NCBI RefSeq assembly: GCF_004025325.1
Contig: NZ_RSFE01000003.1
Span: forward strand, 1 to 64,000
Source of the DNA: Pseudidiomarina gelatinasegens
Lineage (GTDB): Bacteria; Pseudomonadota; Gammaproteobacteria; Enterobacterales; Alteromonadaceae
Direction of reading: 5' to 3'
DNA: 64,000 nt
The position numbers and the translations under genes are program-made. Position 1 is the stretch's first letter; the number at the start of each line of letters is the position of its first letter. Positions 31,869-41,576 of the stretch are shown here, in pieces. The notes below the pieces were generated by a model. That model searched no databases. It was not told the origin of the DNA and was given only the letters and a program-made list of their open reading frames with translations.

Positions 31869-33314
31869 ATGCCGTTTCGTCCAGAGCACAGTTACCAAGA
31901 AATCTCCGATCAGCTATTTGCACCTTGTGAGCCAACGCCAGTGCAAGCACCGCAATGGATAGCGTTTAATGAAGCCTTGGCAGCGGAACTCGAACTGCCA
32001 GATAATCTTTGGTTGTCCGAACACGGTTTGCAGATATTTTCTGGTAACCAAGTGCCCGACTGGGCAAAGCCGGCAGCGCTTGCCTATGCGGGCCATCAAT
32101 TTGGAAATTTTGTTCCTCAACTAGGTGATGGGCGCGCGCTGCTATTGACTGAAGTGGTCGATAAACACCAACAACGCTTCGACATTCAGCTAAAAGGCTC
32201 CGGTCGCACGCCATTCTCACGCGGCGGTGATGGTCGCTCTCCAATTGGCCCTGTGCTACGCGAGTACATCGTCAGTGAAGCGATGCATGCGCTTGGTGTG
32301 CCAACCACACGCGCACTAGCTGCAGTAGCGACCGGTGAACTGGTACAGCGTGAACAAGCCGAACCAGGCGCCATTTTGACCCGTGTCGCTGCCAGTCATC
32401 TGCGTGTTGGTACTGCACAATACGTGTTGGCTTTAAAAGACTTTGAGTTGCTAAAAAAGTTTGCTGATTATGTGCTGCAACGCCATTACCCTGATGCGGT
32501 ATCAGACGAGCAGCCCTATCTGGCACTGCTGCGTCAGGTCATGAACAACCAGGCGAAATTAATTGCGAAGTGGATGAGTATTGGCTTTATTCACGGCGTC
32601 ATGAACACTGACAATATGACACTAAGCGGTGAAACCATTGATTACGGCCCCTGCGCATTTATGGAAGCTTATGACCCGGCCACCAAGTTCAGTTTCATCG
32701 ACAAACGCGGGCGCTATGCCTACCAGAATCAACCCGCTATTGGGCTCTGGAATATTGCACGATTCGCTGAAACTTTGTTGCCGTTGTTAGCAGACGACCC
32801 GGATCAGGCTGTCGCTATCGGTACCGCAGAAATAGAAGGTTTTCAGGACATCTATGAGCAATACTACTGGCAAAATATGAGCGCTAAGATTGGGTTACCT
32901 GTTGAAACCGCACAACCGTTAGTTACCCGCTACTTAACGCTGTTGCAGCAACAACACATTGATTTCACCCTTGCGTTTCGTTATCTCGGTGATGCCAACC
33001 AGGAACGTTTACAGAAACTATTTAACAACAGCGCAGATTGGCAGGTATGGCATGCAGATTGGCTGACGGCGATTGGCGAGCGCGATATTACAGCGTTGAA
33101 AACCAAACTGAATACCGTCAATCCGGCGTACATTCCTCGCAATCACTTGGTGCAGCACGTTATTGATGCTGCAACCGAGCAGGGCTCATTAATCGAGTTT
33201 AACCGATTGAACAAAGCCCTCAGTAAGCCCTATTTAGAACGCAGCGAGTTTGCCGACCTAATGCAACCGGCTGCCAAAGAGCAAGCTGTAACGCAAACCT
33301 TTTGCGGCACCTAG
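31869..33314 (+). CDS. selO: SelO protein adenylyltransferase (YdiU/UPF0061)
   Basis: 481 aa, full length for bacterial SelO. It transfers AMP to Ser/Thr/Tyr of target proteins in redox homeostasis. Conserved kinase-like blocks are GHQFGNFVPQLGDGRALLL, QLKGSGRTPFSRGGDGR, IGFIHGVMNTDNM (catalytic-loop-like) and YGPCAFMEAYDP. The C-terminus ends QTFCGT, with Cys where eukaryotic SelO has selenocysteine. Monocistronic on visible evidence. Confidence 0.95.
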   Translation: MPFRPEHSYQEISDQLFAPCEPTPVQAPQWIAFNEALAAELELPDNLWLSEHGLQIFSGNQVPDWAKPAALAYAGHQFGNFVPQLGDGRALLLTEVVDKHQQRFDIQLKGSGRTPFSRGGDGRSPIGPVLREYIVSEAMHALGVPTTRALAAVATGELVQREQAEPGAILTRVAASHLRVGTAQYVLALKDFELLKKFADYVLQRHYPDAVSDEQPYLALLRQVMNNQAKLIAKWMSIGFIHGVMNTDNMTLSGETIDYGPCAFMEAYDPATKFSFIDKRGRYAYQNQPAIGLWNIARFAETLLPLLADDPDQAVAIGTAEIEGFQDIYEQYYWQNMSAKIGLPVETAQPLVTRYLTLLQQQHIDFTLAFRYLGDANQERLQKLFNNSADWQVWHADWLTAIGERDITALKTKLNTVNPAYIPRNHLVQHVIDAATEQGSLIEFNRLNKALSKPYLERSEFADLMQPAAKEQAVTQTFCGT

Positions 33315-33338
33315 CCGAGCGAGCAAACACACCACCAG

Positions 33339-35165
33339 CTAGAAGCCAACCTGTTGGCAATAGCTATTACTTTGCTGCACAACACCATCGCGATAACATT
33401 GCTCCAAGTTGTTCAGTGCTGGGTCATGGTATTTAATAAAGCCGTCGTTGAGCCCATTGCGCATCACCGACGAAATTTGGCGCTTACCGTTAAGCCAGAT
33501 TTCTAATTTCTCACGTCCATCTGAACGATAGGTGGTTTTGATCACCCGCGTGGAACGAGAATTCGGTATCGCTAACAACTGCAGCTCATCTTGCACCCGC
33601 TGGCCACTGTTAAACTGCACCAAACTTGCGCCAACATCGGTGGCAGCCATGGAGCCTGACTTGGCTTGTTGCAGCCAAATACGTTTTAACTCACCGTGCA
33701 AACGCCCATCAATGAACTGCCCTTCAACACGACCATATATGTCAGATATTTGTTGGTAGGCGCCCGTACTGAACCGATGCGGATGCGTATAATGTGCCAC
33801 GAATCGGCCCTGTATTGTTCCGTCCGTGCATTGCCCCTGGCTAACGATAATATCCGCGGCACCATCGTCGTAATCAAAATTGTGTTTTCGCTGTGCAGTA
33901 CGTTGCGCGGCATGTTCATCAGCGGTCAATTGAAACAAAATGTAGCTCTTAGTATCGGCATCGAGTACACACTCTTGTTGACTGCCTGGGGTCAATTGCG
34001 CAGCAACATCCCCTGCAAGCATTGTGGTGAGCTTAGGCATATAAGAGGCCGCGTTGGCACTAGCCAAGGTTGCGTTTGAAGGTGGCTTCAGCCACGAATA
34101 AAAACCGACGGCTGGCACGTTCCATGTTCCGCCAGTGAAAGACTCAGCGGATGCTGATGAGGCCGCGGTTGTGTTAGCGTCAGGCGTTCTCGAAACAGGT
34201 GCTGTGGCAACTTCTCCGTGCGATTCTACCCGCGCATAGTCAGCTGGTGCTTCTACGCGCTTAAGTTGCACCAAACTTGGAGCTATTTGATGGCAATATG
34301 CAGTAACCGGCAGCTGCTTGCCCGCGCGGTAGCATGACGGGGAGTCTTTCAACACGGCACTGGCGAATTCCATCCAGCCATCAATTTGGCCATTCAAGGT
34401 ATGATAACGCGTATTCGGTCGGCCATTCATCCAACTATTTATTAATGCACGGTTTTGCTCTAAATGCTGAGTTACTGTCACGGATCGTCCGTCGTCATTG
34501 CCAGCAACATTCACATGATCACCAACCGGCTTGCCATTGTCATAAACGCCAATATTAAAGTAACGTAGCTCACGCCATGACCCATTAAAGTTTGACCTAT
34601 CAATGGTGATAACGCGGGCTTCACCGTGCAGCACACCGTCTTTGAAGTGGCCATCAATACGACCTGTTATTTGGGTTTCGCCAGAGAAAAACTCAGTGCG
34701 CGAATACGAATTATCCGTATACACCGCGCTAACTGGTCCATTTAACTTACCTTGCGCACAATCTCCGGAAAGCACAGTAATCGACTGACCGCGCTGCTCC
34801 GTTTGCACTAAATCCGCCGTACTCTGGCGCACACGAGCAATCGCTTCTGGTGTCATTTGATGCATAACAAAACTTGAAGTCACGTCGTCGAGTTGACAAT
34901 TCAAGCCATCACTCGCCTGCATCAAGCCATCGATATTTTGCTGCGTAAGTTGTTCTAAATAGGTGAGGTAACTCTGACTTTTGGCGTTGGGGATTTGCCA
35001 TTTCGGTCCAGTCGCACCCGGTTCGTTATGATGCTTGTCCATCATCTCATTCCATTGGTGCGCTCGGGCGCGGTCCATTGCGCGTTCGTGTTCTTCCATC
35101 CAACTGCTGCAACCCGTAAGCAAGGAAACTAGCACAGCAATAGATCCAATTTTTACGACTGTCAT
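33339..35165 (-). CDS. Large lipoprotein with two tandem copies of a MORN-like module
   Basis: 608 aa. Lipobox LLTGC with acylated Cys19. Module 1 runs from about C90 (CQLDDVTSSFVMHQMTPE) to about 300 (CYRAGKQLPVTAYCHQI); module 2 from about C399 (CVLDADTKSYILFQLT) to 604 (CYRDGVVQQSNSYCQQV). Both contain an SQ/SGDC-G-x-x-x-GxFVAxYT-like step, GRIDGHFKDGVLHGEARV or GRVEGQFIDGRLHGELKR (MORN-like), and a closing W-x-N-G-x region. An Ala/Ser/Thr-rich linker joins them. Function unknown; the duplication is seen directly. Confidence 0.8.
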   Translation of the reverse strand: MTVVKIGSIAVLVSLLTGCSSWMEEHERAMDRARAHQWNEMMDKHHNEPGATGPKWQIPNAKSQSYLTYLEQLTQQNIDGLMQASDGLNCQLDDVTSSFVMHQMTPEAIARVRQSTADLVQTEQRGQSITVLSGDCAQGKLNGPVSAVYTDNSYSRTEFFSGETQITGRIDGHFKDGVLHGEARVITIDRSNFNGSWRELRYFNIGVYDNGKPVGDHVNVAGNDDGRSVTVTQHLEQNRALINSWMNGRPNTRYHTLNGQIDGWMEFASAVLKDSPSCYRAGKQLPVTAYCHQIAPSLVQLKRVEAPADYARVESHGEVATAPVSRTPDANTTAASSASAESFTGGTWNVPAVGFYSWLKPPSNATLASANAASYMPKLTTMLAGDVAAQLTPGSQQECVLDADTKSYILFQLTADEHAAQRTAQRKHNFDYDDGAADIIVSQGQCTDGTIQGRFVAHYTHPHRFSTGAYQQISDIYGRVEGQFIDGRLHGELKRIWLQQAKSGSMAATDVGASLVQFNSGQRVQDELQLLAIPNSRSTRVIKTTYRSDGREKLEIWLNGKRQISSVMRNGLNDGFIKYHDPALNNLEQCYRDGVVQQSNSYCQQVGF

Positions 35166-35237
35166 TGCGTTACCCCTTCAAAATTAAGTTGTTTTAACTT
35201 TAGTCGGGATTCCGCATTGATCAAAAATTAACTGACT

Positions 35238-35624
35238 TCATTCGACTGCTTCGCCGTCAAGGTAGTACCAGCGCCCATTCTCACGGACGAAATGCGACTG
35301 CTCTTCCATCACACCGATATCATCATCAATCTGAAAATAAGCTTTGAAATGCACATAGCCACGATTGCCATGGGTACCGGTCGCTAGAATCTGCAGCTGC
35401 AACCATGTTGGATTATCATCGGATAAGTTAAAATCACTCGGCAGACTGCTGGCATGCCACGTGTCACGCAGGTACTGTTCGCGGCCTCGGGCATAGGCGC
35501 TATAACGCGATCGCATAAGCTCTTCCGGGGTTCGAGCATGCTTCGTTCCAGCATGAAATGGCTCACAGCATTTCGCATATTTACCGCCACCACAGGGGCA
35601 CTTTTTTGAAACTGGCTTAGTCAT
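35238..35624 (-). CDS. YchJ-like protein (UPF0225, SEC-C motif)
   Basis: 128 aa. N-terminal SEC-C-like zinc motif [15 protein letters not shown], then the UPF0225 core [27 protein letters not shown] and a closing [15 protein letters not shown]. Function of YchJ proteins is unknown. It overlaps the end of rluF by 8 bp, so they are co-expressed. Confidence 0.9.
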   Translation of the reverse strand: MTKPVSKKCPCGGGKYAKCCEPFHAGTKHARTPEELMRSRYSAYARGREQYLRDTWHASSLPSDFNLSDDNPTWLQLQILATGTHGNRGYVHFKAYFQIDDDIGVMEEQSHFVRENGRWYYLDGEAVE

Positions 35625-36465
35625 ACGGCCAGCCTTTTTTAGCCTTCACCGGCGGACGACGCTTCGCACCTATTTTCGCTACACCAGGCTTAGCTGTTCC
35701 GGGCTTTGGCCGACGGCTGCGGTGCCCTTCTGGCGCTAAACCAGAGGAACCTTCAATAGACTTCATTAGCTGCGACAACTCTTGTTCAGTTAGATTTCGC
35801 CATTGCCCGACCTGCAAATTGCCAAGCCGTATGTTCATAATACGGGTGCGCTCAAGCTTGCGAACCTCATAATCAAAATATTCGCACATGCGTCGAATTT
35901 GGCGATTCATACCTTCAACTAAGGTTAACCGAAACACAAAGGTGGACAGTTGCTCCACTTTGCAGCGTTTGGTCCGCGTGCCCAAAATGGGCACGCCGCT
36001 CGCCATGCCTGAGATAAAGTCAGGCGTAATGGGCCGATGCACAGTAACCACATATTCTTTTTCATGCTGATTACCAGCACGAAGAATTTTATTCACCAAG
36101 TCGCCGTTGCTGGTAAGGAAAATCAACCCTTCGGAATCTTTATCCAACCGCCCAATTGGGAAAATACGCTCGCGGTGACGAACAAAGTTAGTAATGTTGT
36201 TACGCTCGGCTGAGTCGGTTGTGCACACCACCCCAACCGGTTTGTTCAGCGCAATGAAAACAAACTTTTCTTTGTTCTGCGCTTCAATTAAACGGCCATT
36301 CACCGTTACTTTATCGCCGGCGCCAACTTTATCGCCAACCACCGCGGTGCGCCCATTTAAGGTCACCACGCCTTGTTCAATAAAGCGGTCTGCTTCGCGC
36401 CGCGAGCAGATACCGCTTTCACTGATGAACTTATTTAACCGAACTGATTCACGTTCTTGCATCAT
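35617..36465 (-). CDS. rluF: 23S rRNA pseudouridine synthase RluF
   Basis: 282 aa. S4 domain at the N-terminus ([20 protein letters not shown]) and the RsuA/RluB/E/F catalytic domain with motif [19 protein letters not shown] (catalytic Asp). KGWPYD C-terminus is preceded by a basic tail ([17 protein letters not shown]). RluF modifies U2604 (with U2605) of 23S rRNA; distinction from RluB/RluE rests on the overall layout. Confidence 0.88.
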   Translation of the reverse strand: MMQERESVRLNKFISESGICSRREADRFIEQGVVTLNGRTAVVGDKVGAGDKVTVNGRLIEAQNKEKFVFIALNKPVGVVCTTDSAERNNITNFVRHRERIFPIGRLDKDSEGLIFLTSNGDLVNKILRAGNQHEKEYVVTVHRPITPDFISGMASGVPILGTRTKRCKVEQLSTFVFRLTLVEGMNRQIRRMCEYFDYEVRKLERTRIMNIRLGNLQVGQWRNLTEQELSQLMKSIEGSSGLAPEGHRSRRPKPGTAKPGVAKIGAKRRPPVKAKKGWPYD

Positions 36466-36477
36466 GGTCCTAGACGT

Positions 36478-37677
36478 TTAGCTTTGTGGTACACGCACCC
36501 AGCCTTCCATGAGCACCCGCGCGCTGCGGCTCATAATGGCTTTCGTCACTGTCCATTCACCATTTAATTTTTTCGCTTCTGCGCCAACGCGTAACGTACC
36601 TGACGGGTGGCCAAACACAACAGCATTACGATCACCACCACCGGCAGCTAAATTCACCAAGGTTCCAGGAACCGCTGCTGCGGTTGCAATGGCCACGGCT
36701 GCTGTGCCCATCATTGCATGGTGTAACTTACCCATCGACATCGCACGTACCAACACGTCGATGTCTGATGCGTTAACGGGTTTGCCGCTTGAAGACACAT
36801 AGTCAGCTGGCGGTGCAACAAAAGCAATTTTCGGCGTGTGTTGACGTGCGGCGGCTTCGTCGATGGCGTCGATTAAACCCATTTTAACGGCGCCATGTGC
36901 GCGCAATTTTTCAAACATCAACAGCGCATCCGCGTTCTCATTAATTGCGCCTTGCAGTTCGGTACCGGTATATCCAATGTCAGCTGCATTCACAAAAATA
37001 GTTGGGATACCTGCATCAATAAAGGTTGCCTGCAGCGTGCCTAAGCCTGGCACCTCAAACTCGTCAACCACATTGCCGGTTGGAAACATGGAGCCGCCCT
37101 GGCCGTCTTCATCCGACGCGGGGTCCATAAATTCAACTTGCACTTCTGCGGCGGGAAAGGTCACGCCGTCCAGTTCAAAATCACCTGTTTCTTGCACTTC
37201 ACCGTTGGTAATGGGGACATGCGCAATAATGGTTTTTTGAATGTTCGCCTGCCAAATACGCACCACAGCAACACCATTTTCAGGAATACGTGCAGCGTCA
37301 ACCAAACCGTTACTAATAGCGAACGAGCCTACCGCAGCAGTTAAATTGCCGCAGTTGCCGCTCCAATCAATAAACGGCTTATCAATGGATACCTGACCAA
37401 ACAAATAGTCGACATCGTGGTCTGCACGTTCACTGCGCGACAAAATCACCGTTTTACTGGTACTTGATGTCGCCCCACCCATGCCGTCCGTGTGCTTGCC
37501 ATACGGATCGGGACTACCAATAACGCGTAGCAATAATTTGTCACGCGCAGGGCCTGCGGTTTGAGCCGCTTGAGGCAGGTCATCTAATTTAAAGAAGACA
37601 CCTTTTGAAGTGCCGCCACGCATATAGGTGGCGGCGATTTTCAATTGCGGAGGAAACGCCATACTAACTAACCTCAC
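36478..37677 (-). CDS. prpF: PrpF, 2-methylaconitate isomerase
   Basis: 399 aa. Isomerises 2-methylaconitate made by AcnD, feeding propionate degradation. Diaminopimelate-epimerase-like fold with MRGGTSKGVFF and SGNCGNLTAAVG conserved segments. The start overlaps the acnD stop by 14 bp. It is the last gene of the prp operon and is followed after 12 bp by rluF. Confidence 0.95.
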   Translation of the reverse strand: MRLVSMAFPPQLKIAATYMRGGTSKGVFFKLDDLPQAAQTAGPARDKLLLRVIGSPDPYGKHTDGMGGATSSTSKTVILSRSERADHDVDYLFGQVSIDKPFIDWSGNCGNLTAAVGSFAISNGLVDAARIPENGVAVVRIWQANIQKTIIAHVPITNGEVQETGDFELDGVTFPAAEVQVEFMDPASDEDGQGGSMFPTGNVVDEFEVPGLGTLQATFIDAGIPTIFVNAADIGYTGTELQGAINENADALLMFEKLRAHGAVKMGLIDAIDEAAARQHTPKIAFVAPPADYVSSSGKPVNASDIDVLVRAMSMGKLHHAMMGTAAVAIATAAAVPGTLVNLAAGGGDRNAVVFGHPSGTLRVGAEAKKLNGEWTVTKAIMSRSARVLMEGWVRVPQS

Positions 37678-40261
37678 CGGCTAAGAAGTCTTGTGCAAAA
37701 CGCTGCAAGACGCCGCCGGCCGTGTAAATCGACATTTCTTCAGCGGTATCCAAACGGCATTTCACCGGCACTTTGACAGTTTCACCATCGGCACGATTGA
37801 TGACCAAGGTCATCTTCGCACCCGGCTGGATATCACCTTCAACATCGTAGGTTTCGCTGCCATCAATGTTTAGCGTTTTACGCGTTGTACCCGCTTCAAA
37901 TTCCAGCGGTAACACGCCCATACCAATTAAGTTGGTACGGTGAATGCGCTCGAAACCTTCGGCGACGATACACTCAACACCAGCAAGGCGAACACCTTTC
38001 GCTGCCCAGTCGCGCGATGAACCTTGACCATAATCCGCTCCGGCAATAATGATCAGTGGCTGCTTACGTTCCATATAGGTTTCAATCGCTTCCCACATGC
38101 GCATGGTTTTGCCTTCTGGCTCAACTCGCGCTAGCGAGCCTTGAATCACTTCACCATGTTCGTCACGCACCATTTCGTTAAATATTTTCGGGTTGGCAAA
38201 GGTGGCGCGTTGCGCGGTTAAGTGGTCACCACGGTGAGTTGCATAAGAATTGAAGTCTTCTTCCGGCAAACCCATTTTGTGTAAATACTCACCGGCTGCG
38301 CTATCTAACATAATGGCATTCGATGGCGACAAGTGGTCAGTCGTGATGTTATCACCAAGCACGGCTAACGGGCGTAACCCCTTCAGGCTATTAGCCGATG
38401 CAAATGAACCTTCCCAATACGGAGGTCGACGAATGTAGGTGCTTTGTGGGCGCCATTCATACAGCGGGTTGTTCTTCTCGCCATAGTCCACGCTCAGATC
38501 AAACATTGGGTCGTAAACCGTACGGTATTGCTCTGGTTTCACCGCTGTTTTCACAATCGCATCGATTTCTTCATCACTTGGCCAGATATCTTTTAACGTC
38601 ACTGGGTTGCCATTTTTGTCTAAACCAAGCACATCTTTTTCAATATCAAAGCGAATCGAACCTGCTATCGCATAAGCGACAACTAACGGTGGTGACGCTA
38701 AGAATGCTTGTTTGGCGTGTGGATGAATACGGCCATCGAAGTTACGGTTACCCGAAAGTACTGCTGTGGCGTATAAATCGCGTTTAATAATTTCATCTTT
38801 AATTTTCGGGTCTAACGCGCCGCTCATGCCGTTACAGGTAGTACAGGCAAAGCCAACAACACCAAAACCTAAGGTTTCTAATTCAGGCAATAGCTTGGCA
38901 TCTTCCAGATACATTTTTACCGTTTTAGAACCCGGCGCCAGTGAGGTTTTCACCCATGGCTTGCGGGTCAAACCTAGCTTGTTCGCGTTGCGGGCAATCA
39001 GGCCTGCGGCAATCATGTTGCGCGGGTTACTGGTATTGGTGCAGCTGGTAATTGCAGCAATGATTACCGCGCCGTCCGGCATGGTGCCATCGGTAGGTTT
39101 ATCATAATCAGCGGCAATACCACGTGAGCTAAGCTCCGAAGCTGGTAATAACGCATGCGGGTTTGATGGGCCGGCGAGGTTGCGTTCAACCTTCGACAAA
39201 TCAAACGTCAGTACGCGTTCGTATTTTGCCTCAGTCATGCTGTCAGCCCACAAACCTGTGTGCTTCGCATACTTCTCAACCAGTTCAACCTGCTTGTCAT
39301 CACGACCAGTCAGTTTCAAATAATCAATGGTTTGCTGGTCAATGTAGAACATGGCAGCTGTTGCGCCATATTCCGGCGTCATGTTCGAGATGGTTGCTCT
39401 ATCGCCCACTGACAACGCATCAGCGCCAGCACCATAAAATTCTAGATAAGCACCAACAACGCGCTCTTTACGCAAGAAGTGGGTAATAGCGAGCACTAAA
39501 TCGGTACTTGTAATGCCCGGCTTCAGTTTGCCAGTCAATTCAACACCAATGATGTCCGGTAAGCGCATGTATGAAGCGCGCCCTAACATGACGCTTTCAG
39601 CTTCTAAACCGCCTACGCCCACTGATATAACGCCCAAGGCGTCAACCATTGGCGTGTGGCTATCAGTACCAACACAGGTATCTGGGAATGCTACGTTGTC
39701 ACGTATCTGCACCACCGGCGACATTTTTTCCAAATTAATTTGGTGCATAATGCCGTTACCTGGAGGAATTACATCCACGTTCTTAAAGGCTGTTTTGGTC
39801 CAATTAATAAAGTGAAACCGGTCGTCATTGCGACGGTCTTCTATTTCGCGGTTTTTTTCGAACGCATCTTTGTCAAAACCAGCATGTTCAACGGCTAGCG
39901 AGTGATCAACGATCAACTGCGTTGGCACCACTGGATTTACTTTGGCAGGGTCACCGCCTTTGTCCGCAATGGCGTCACGCAAACCGGCTAAGTCAACTAA
40001 AGCGGTTTGGCCTAAGATGTCATGGCATACCACACGAGCTGGATACCACGGAAAATCAAGGTCACTTCGGCGCTCAATAATTTGCGTGAGGCTAGCAGTT
40101 AAATCTTCAGGGTTACAGCGACGTACAAGCTGCTCTGCTAGAACTTTTGATGTGTATGGCAGGCCGTCATAAGCACCTGGTTTAATGGCTTCTACCGCGG
40201 CACGCGTATCAAAATACTCAAGTGTGGTGCCCGGGAGCTGTTTACGAAATTCAGAATTCAT
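37664..40261 (-). CDS. acnD: AcnD, Fe/S-dependent 2-methylcitrate dehydratase
   Basis: 865 aa aconitase-family enzyme that dehydrates 2-methylcitrate in the AcnD/PrpF variant of the pathway, replacing PrpD. The [4Fe-4S] cysteines lie in ITSCTNTSN and GFACTTCNGMSG. Other aconitase blocks: GTDSHTPMVDALGV, SVGVGGLEAESVM and SSRDWAAKGVRL. Length is typical. Preceded by a short UUCG hairpin. Confidence 0.96.
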   Translation of the reverse strand: MNSEFRKQLPGTTLEYFDTRAAVEAIKPGAYDGLPYTSKVLAEQLVRRCNPEDLTASLTQIIERRSDLDFPWYPARVVCHDILGQTALVDLAGLRDAIADKGGDPAKVNPVVPTQLIVDHSLAVEHAGFDKDAFEKNREIEDRRNDDRFHFINWTKTAFKNVDVIPPGNGIMHQINLEKMSPVVQIRDNVAFPDTCVGTDSHTPMVDALGVISVGVGGLEAESVMLGRASYMRLPDIIGVELTGKLKPGITSTDLVLAITHFLRKERVVGAYLEFYGAGADALSVGDRATISNMTPEYGATAAMFYIDQQTIDYLKLTGRDDKQVELVEKYAKHTGLWADSMTEAKYERVLTFDLSKVERNLAGPSNPHALLPASELSSRGIAADYDKPTDGTMPDGAVIIAAITSCTNTSNPRNMIAAGLIARNANKLGLTRKPWVKTSLAPGSKTVKMYLEDAKLLPELETLGFGVVGFACTTCNGMSGALDPKIKDEIIKRDLYATAVLSGNRNFDGRIHPHAKQAFLASPPLVVAYAIAGSIRFDIEKDVLGLDKNGNPVTLKDIWPSDEEIDAIVKTAVKPEQYRTVYDPMFDLSVDYGEKNNPLYEWRPQSTYIRRPPYWEGSFASANSLKGLRPLAVLGDNITTDHLSPSNAIMLDSAAGEYLHKMGLPEEDFNSYATHRGDHLTAQRATFANPKIFNEMVRDEHGEVIQGSLARVEPEGKTMRMWEAIETYMERKQPLIIIAGADYGQGSSRDWAAKGVRLAGVECIVAEGFERIHRTNLIGMGVLPLEFEAGTTRKTLNIDGSETYDVEGDIQPGAKMTLVINRADGETVKVPVKCRLDTAEEMSIYTAGGVLQRFAQDFLAGEVS

Positions 40262-40287
40262 AACTGTCCCCTTCTGTTCATTAACAA

Positions 40288-40310
40288 AGAGGCACCGAAG
40301 TGCCCCTTTT
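40288..40310 (-). terminator. UUCG-loop hairpin between prpC and acnD (possible partial terminator)
   Basis: Minus strand AAAGGGGCAC-TTCG-GTGCCTCTTT: an imperfect stem closed by a stable TTCG tetraloop and ending in T. It could trim prpC mRNA or partly stop transcription, giving less acnD/prpF than prpB/prpC. Confidence 0.5.
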
Positions 40311-40318
40311 TCATCTGC

Positions 40319-41443
40319 TTAACGGTCTTCTAAAGCAGGTACAGGACGCGGTTCTGGGCCTGTATAATCCGCGCTTGGGCGAATAATACGATTATTCGCA
40401 CGTTGCTCTTTAACGTGTGCTGTCCAACCGCTAACACGTGACATCACGAAAATTGGGGTAAACAATTTCGTCGGAATGCCCATGTAGTGATACGCCGATG
40501 CATGGAAGAAATCCGCATTCGGGAATAACTTCTTCTCGCGCCACATAACTTCTTCACAGCGCACAGAAACGTCATACAAACGGCTGTCACCAAATTCTTT
40601 ACCAAGTTTTTCAGACCATGCTTTGATAATGTCATTGCGTGGATCAAATTCACGATACACAGCATGACCAAAGCCCATGATTTTTTCTTTACGCTCAAGC
40701 ATGCCCATTAATGTCTGCTCAGCATCGTCGGCGTCTTTCATATTCTCAATCAATTCCATGGCCGCTTCATTGGCGCCGCCATGCAATGGCCCACGCAACG
40801 AGCCAATTGCACCGGTTACACATGAGAAAATGTCTGACAACGTTGATGCACAAACACGTGCAGTAAAGGTCGACGCATTGAACTCGTGCTCTGCGTACAA
40901 AATCAGTGATGTATTCATCACGTCAGTGTGTAGCTTAGACGGTGCTTTATCATGCAACAAATGCAAGAAGTGAGCGCCAATTGAATCATCATCAGTTTGC
41001 GTTTCGATGCGCTTACCGTCATGACTAAAGCGGTACCAGTACAACAAGATACTTGGGAATGCAGCAAGCATGCGCTCAATTTTCGCATCCGCTTGGCTAA
41101 AGTCTTCTTCTGGCTCAAGGTTACCTAAGAACGAACAGCCAGTACGCATAACATCCATTGGGTGTGCGTCAGCCGGAATACGCTCTAAAACGTCTTTTAA
41201 TTCTTGTGGTAAACCACGTTGTTGCTTCAGACGTGCTTTAAATTGCGCTAACTGATCTTTGGTTGGCAATTCGCCTTGCGCTAATAGGTATGCAACTTCT
41301 TCAAAGCTTACTTTGTCGGCTAACTCTTTGATGTCATACCCTGAATAGGTTAAGCCCGAACCGCTTTTACCTACTGTACATAATGCTGTTTCGCCAGCTA
41401 CTTGCCCGCGTAAACCCGCGCCTGTTAATTTCTTATCCGACAT
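40319..41443 (-). CDS. prpC: PrpC, 2-methylcitrate synthase
   Basis: 374 aa citrate-synthase-family enzyme condensing propionyl-CoA with oxaloacetate. The citrate synthase signature GFGHAVYREFDPR is present, with catalytic His in LHGGANEAA and Asp later. The length and the N-terminal LTGAGLRGQVAGETALCTVGK fit 2-methylcitrate synthase rather than housekeeping GltA, and the operon confirms it. Confidence 0.96.
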   Translation of the reverse strand: MSDKKLTGAGLRGQVAGETALCTVGKSGSGLTYSGYDIKELADKVSFEEVAYLLAQGELPTKDQLAQFKARLKQQRGLPQELKDVLERIPADAHPMDVMRTGCSFLGNLEPEEDFSQADAKIERMLAAFPSILLYWYRFSHDGKRIETQTDDDSIGAHFLHLLHDKAPSKLHTDVMNTSLILYAEHEFNASTFTARVCASTLSDIFSCVTGAIGSLRGPLHGGANEAAMELIENMKDADDAEQTLMGMLERKEKIMGFGHAVYREFDPRNDIIKAWSEKLGKEFGDSRLYDVSVRCEEVMWREKKLFPNADFFHASAYHYMGIPTKLFTPIFVMSRVSGWTAHVKEQRANNRIIRPSADYTGPEPRPVPALEDR

Positions 41444-41469
41444 ATTAACTCCTAGTCATTAAAACCCGT

Positions 41470-41562
41470 GTTTCGTGCGCTTCGCCTTTCGTCCGCGATG
41501 CTGTTAGTACGCTGCGCTATTCGAACAGTGCGAAGCACGCACGAACAGCGTAGCGAACGAAT
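41470..41562. repeat. Imperfect compound inverted repeat between prpB and prpC
   Basis: TTCGTGCGCTTCGC near 41472 pairs with GCGAAGCACGCACGAA near 41530, and TTCGTCCGCGATGCTGTT near 41488 pairs with AACAGCGTAGCGAACGAA near 41543 at about 15 of 18 positions. The arms overlap, so alternative hairpins are possible. It fills most of the 133-bp gap. Confidence 0.5.
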
Positions 41563-41576
41563 AACGAAAAACGCTC

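Noticed and set aside
38398-38787. Plus-strand 129-aa frame
   Set aside because: Shadow of acnD on the opposite strand.
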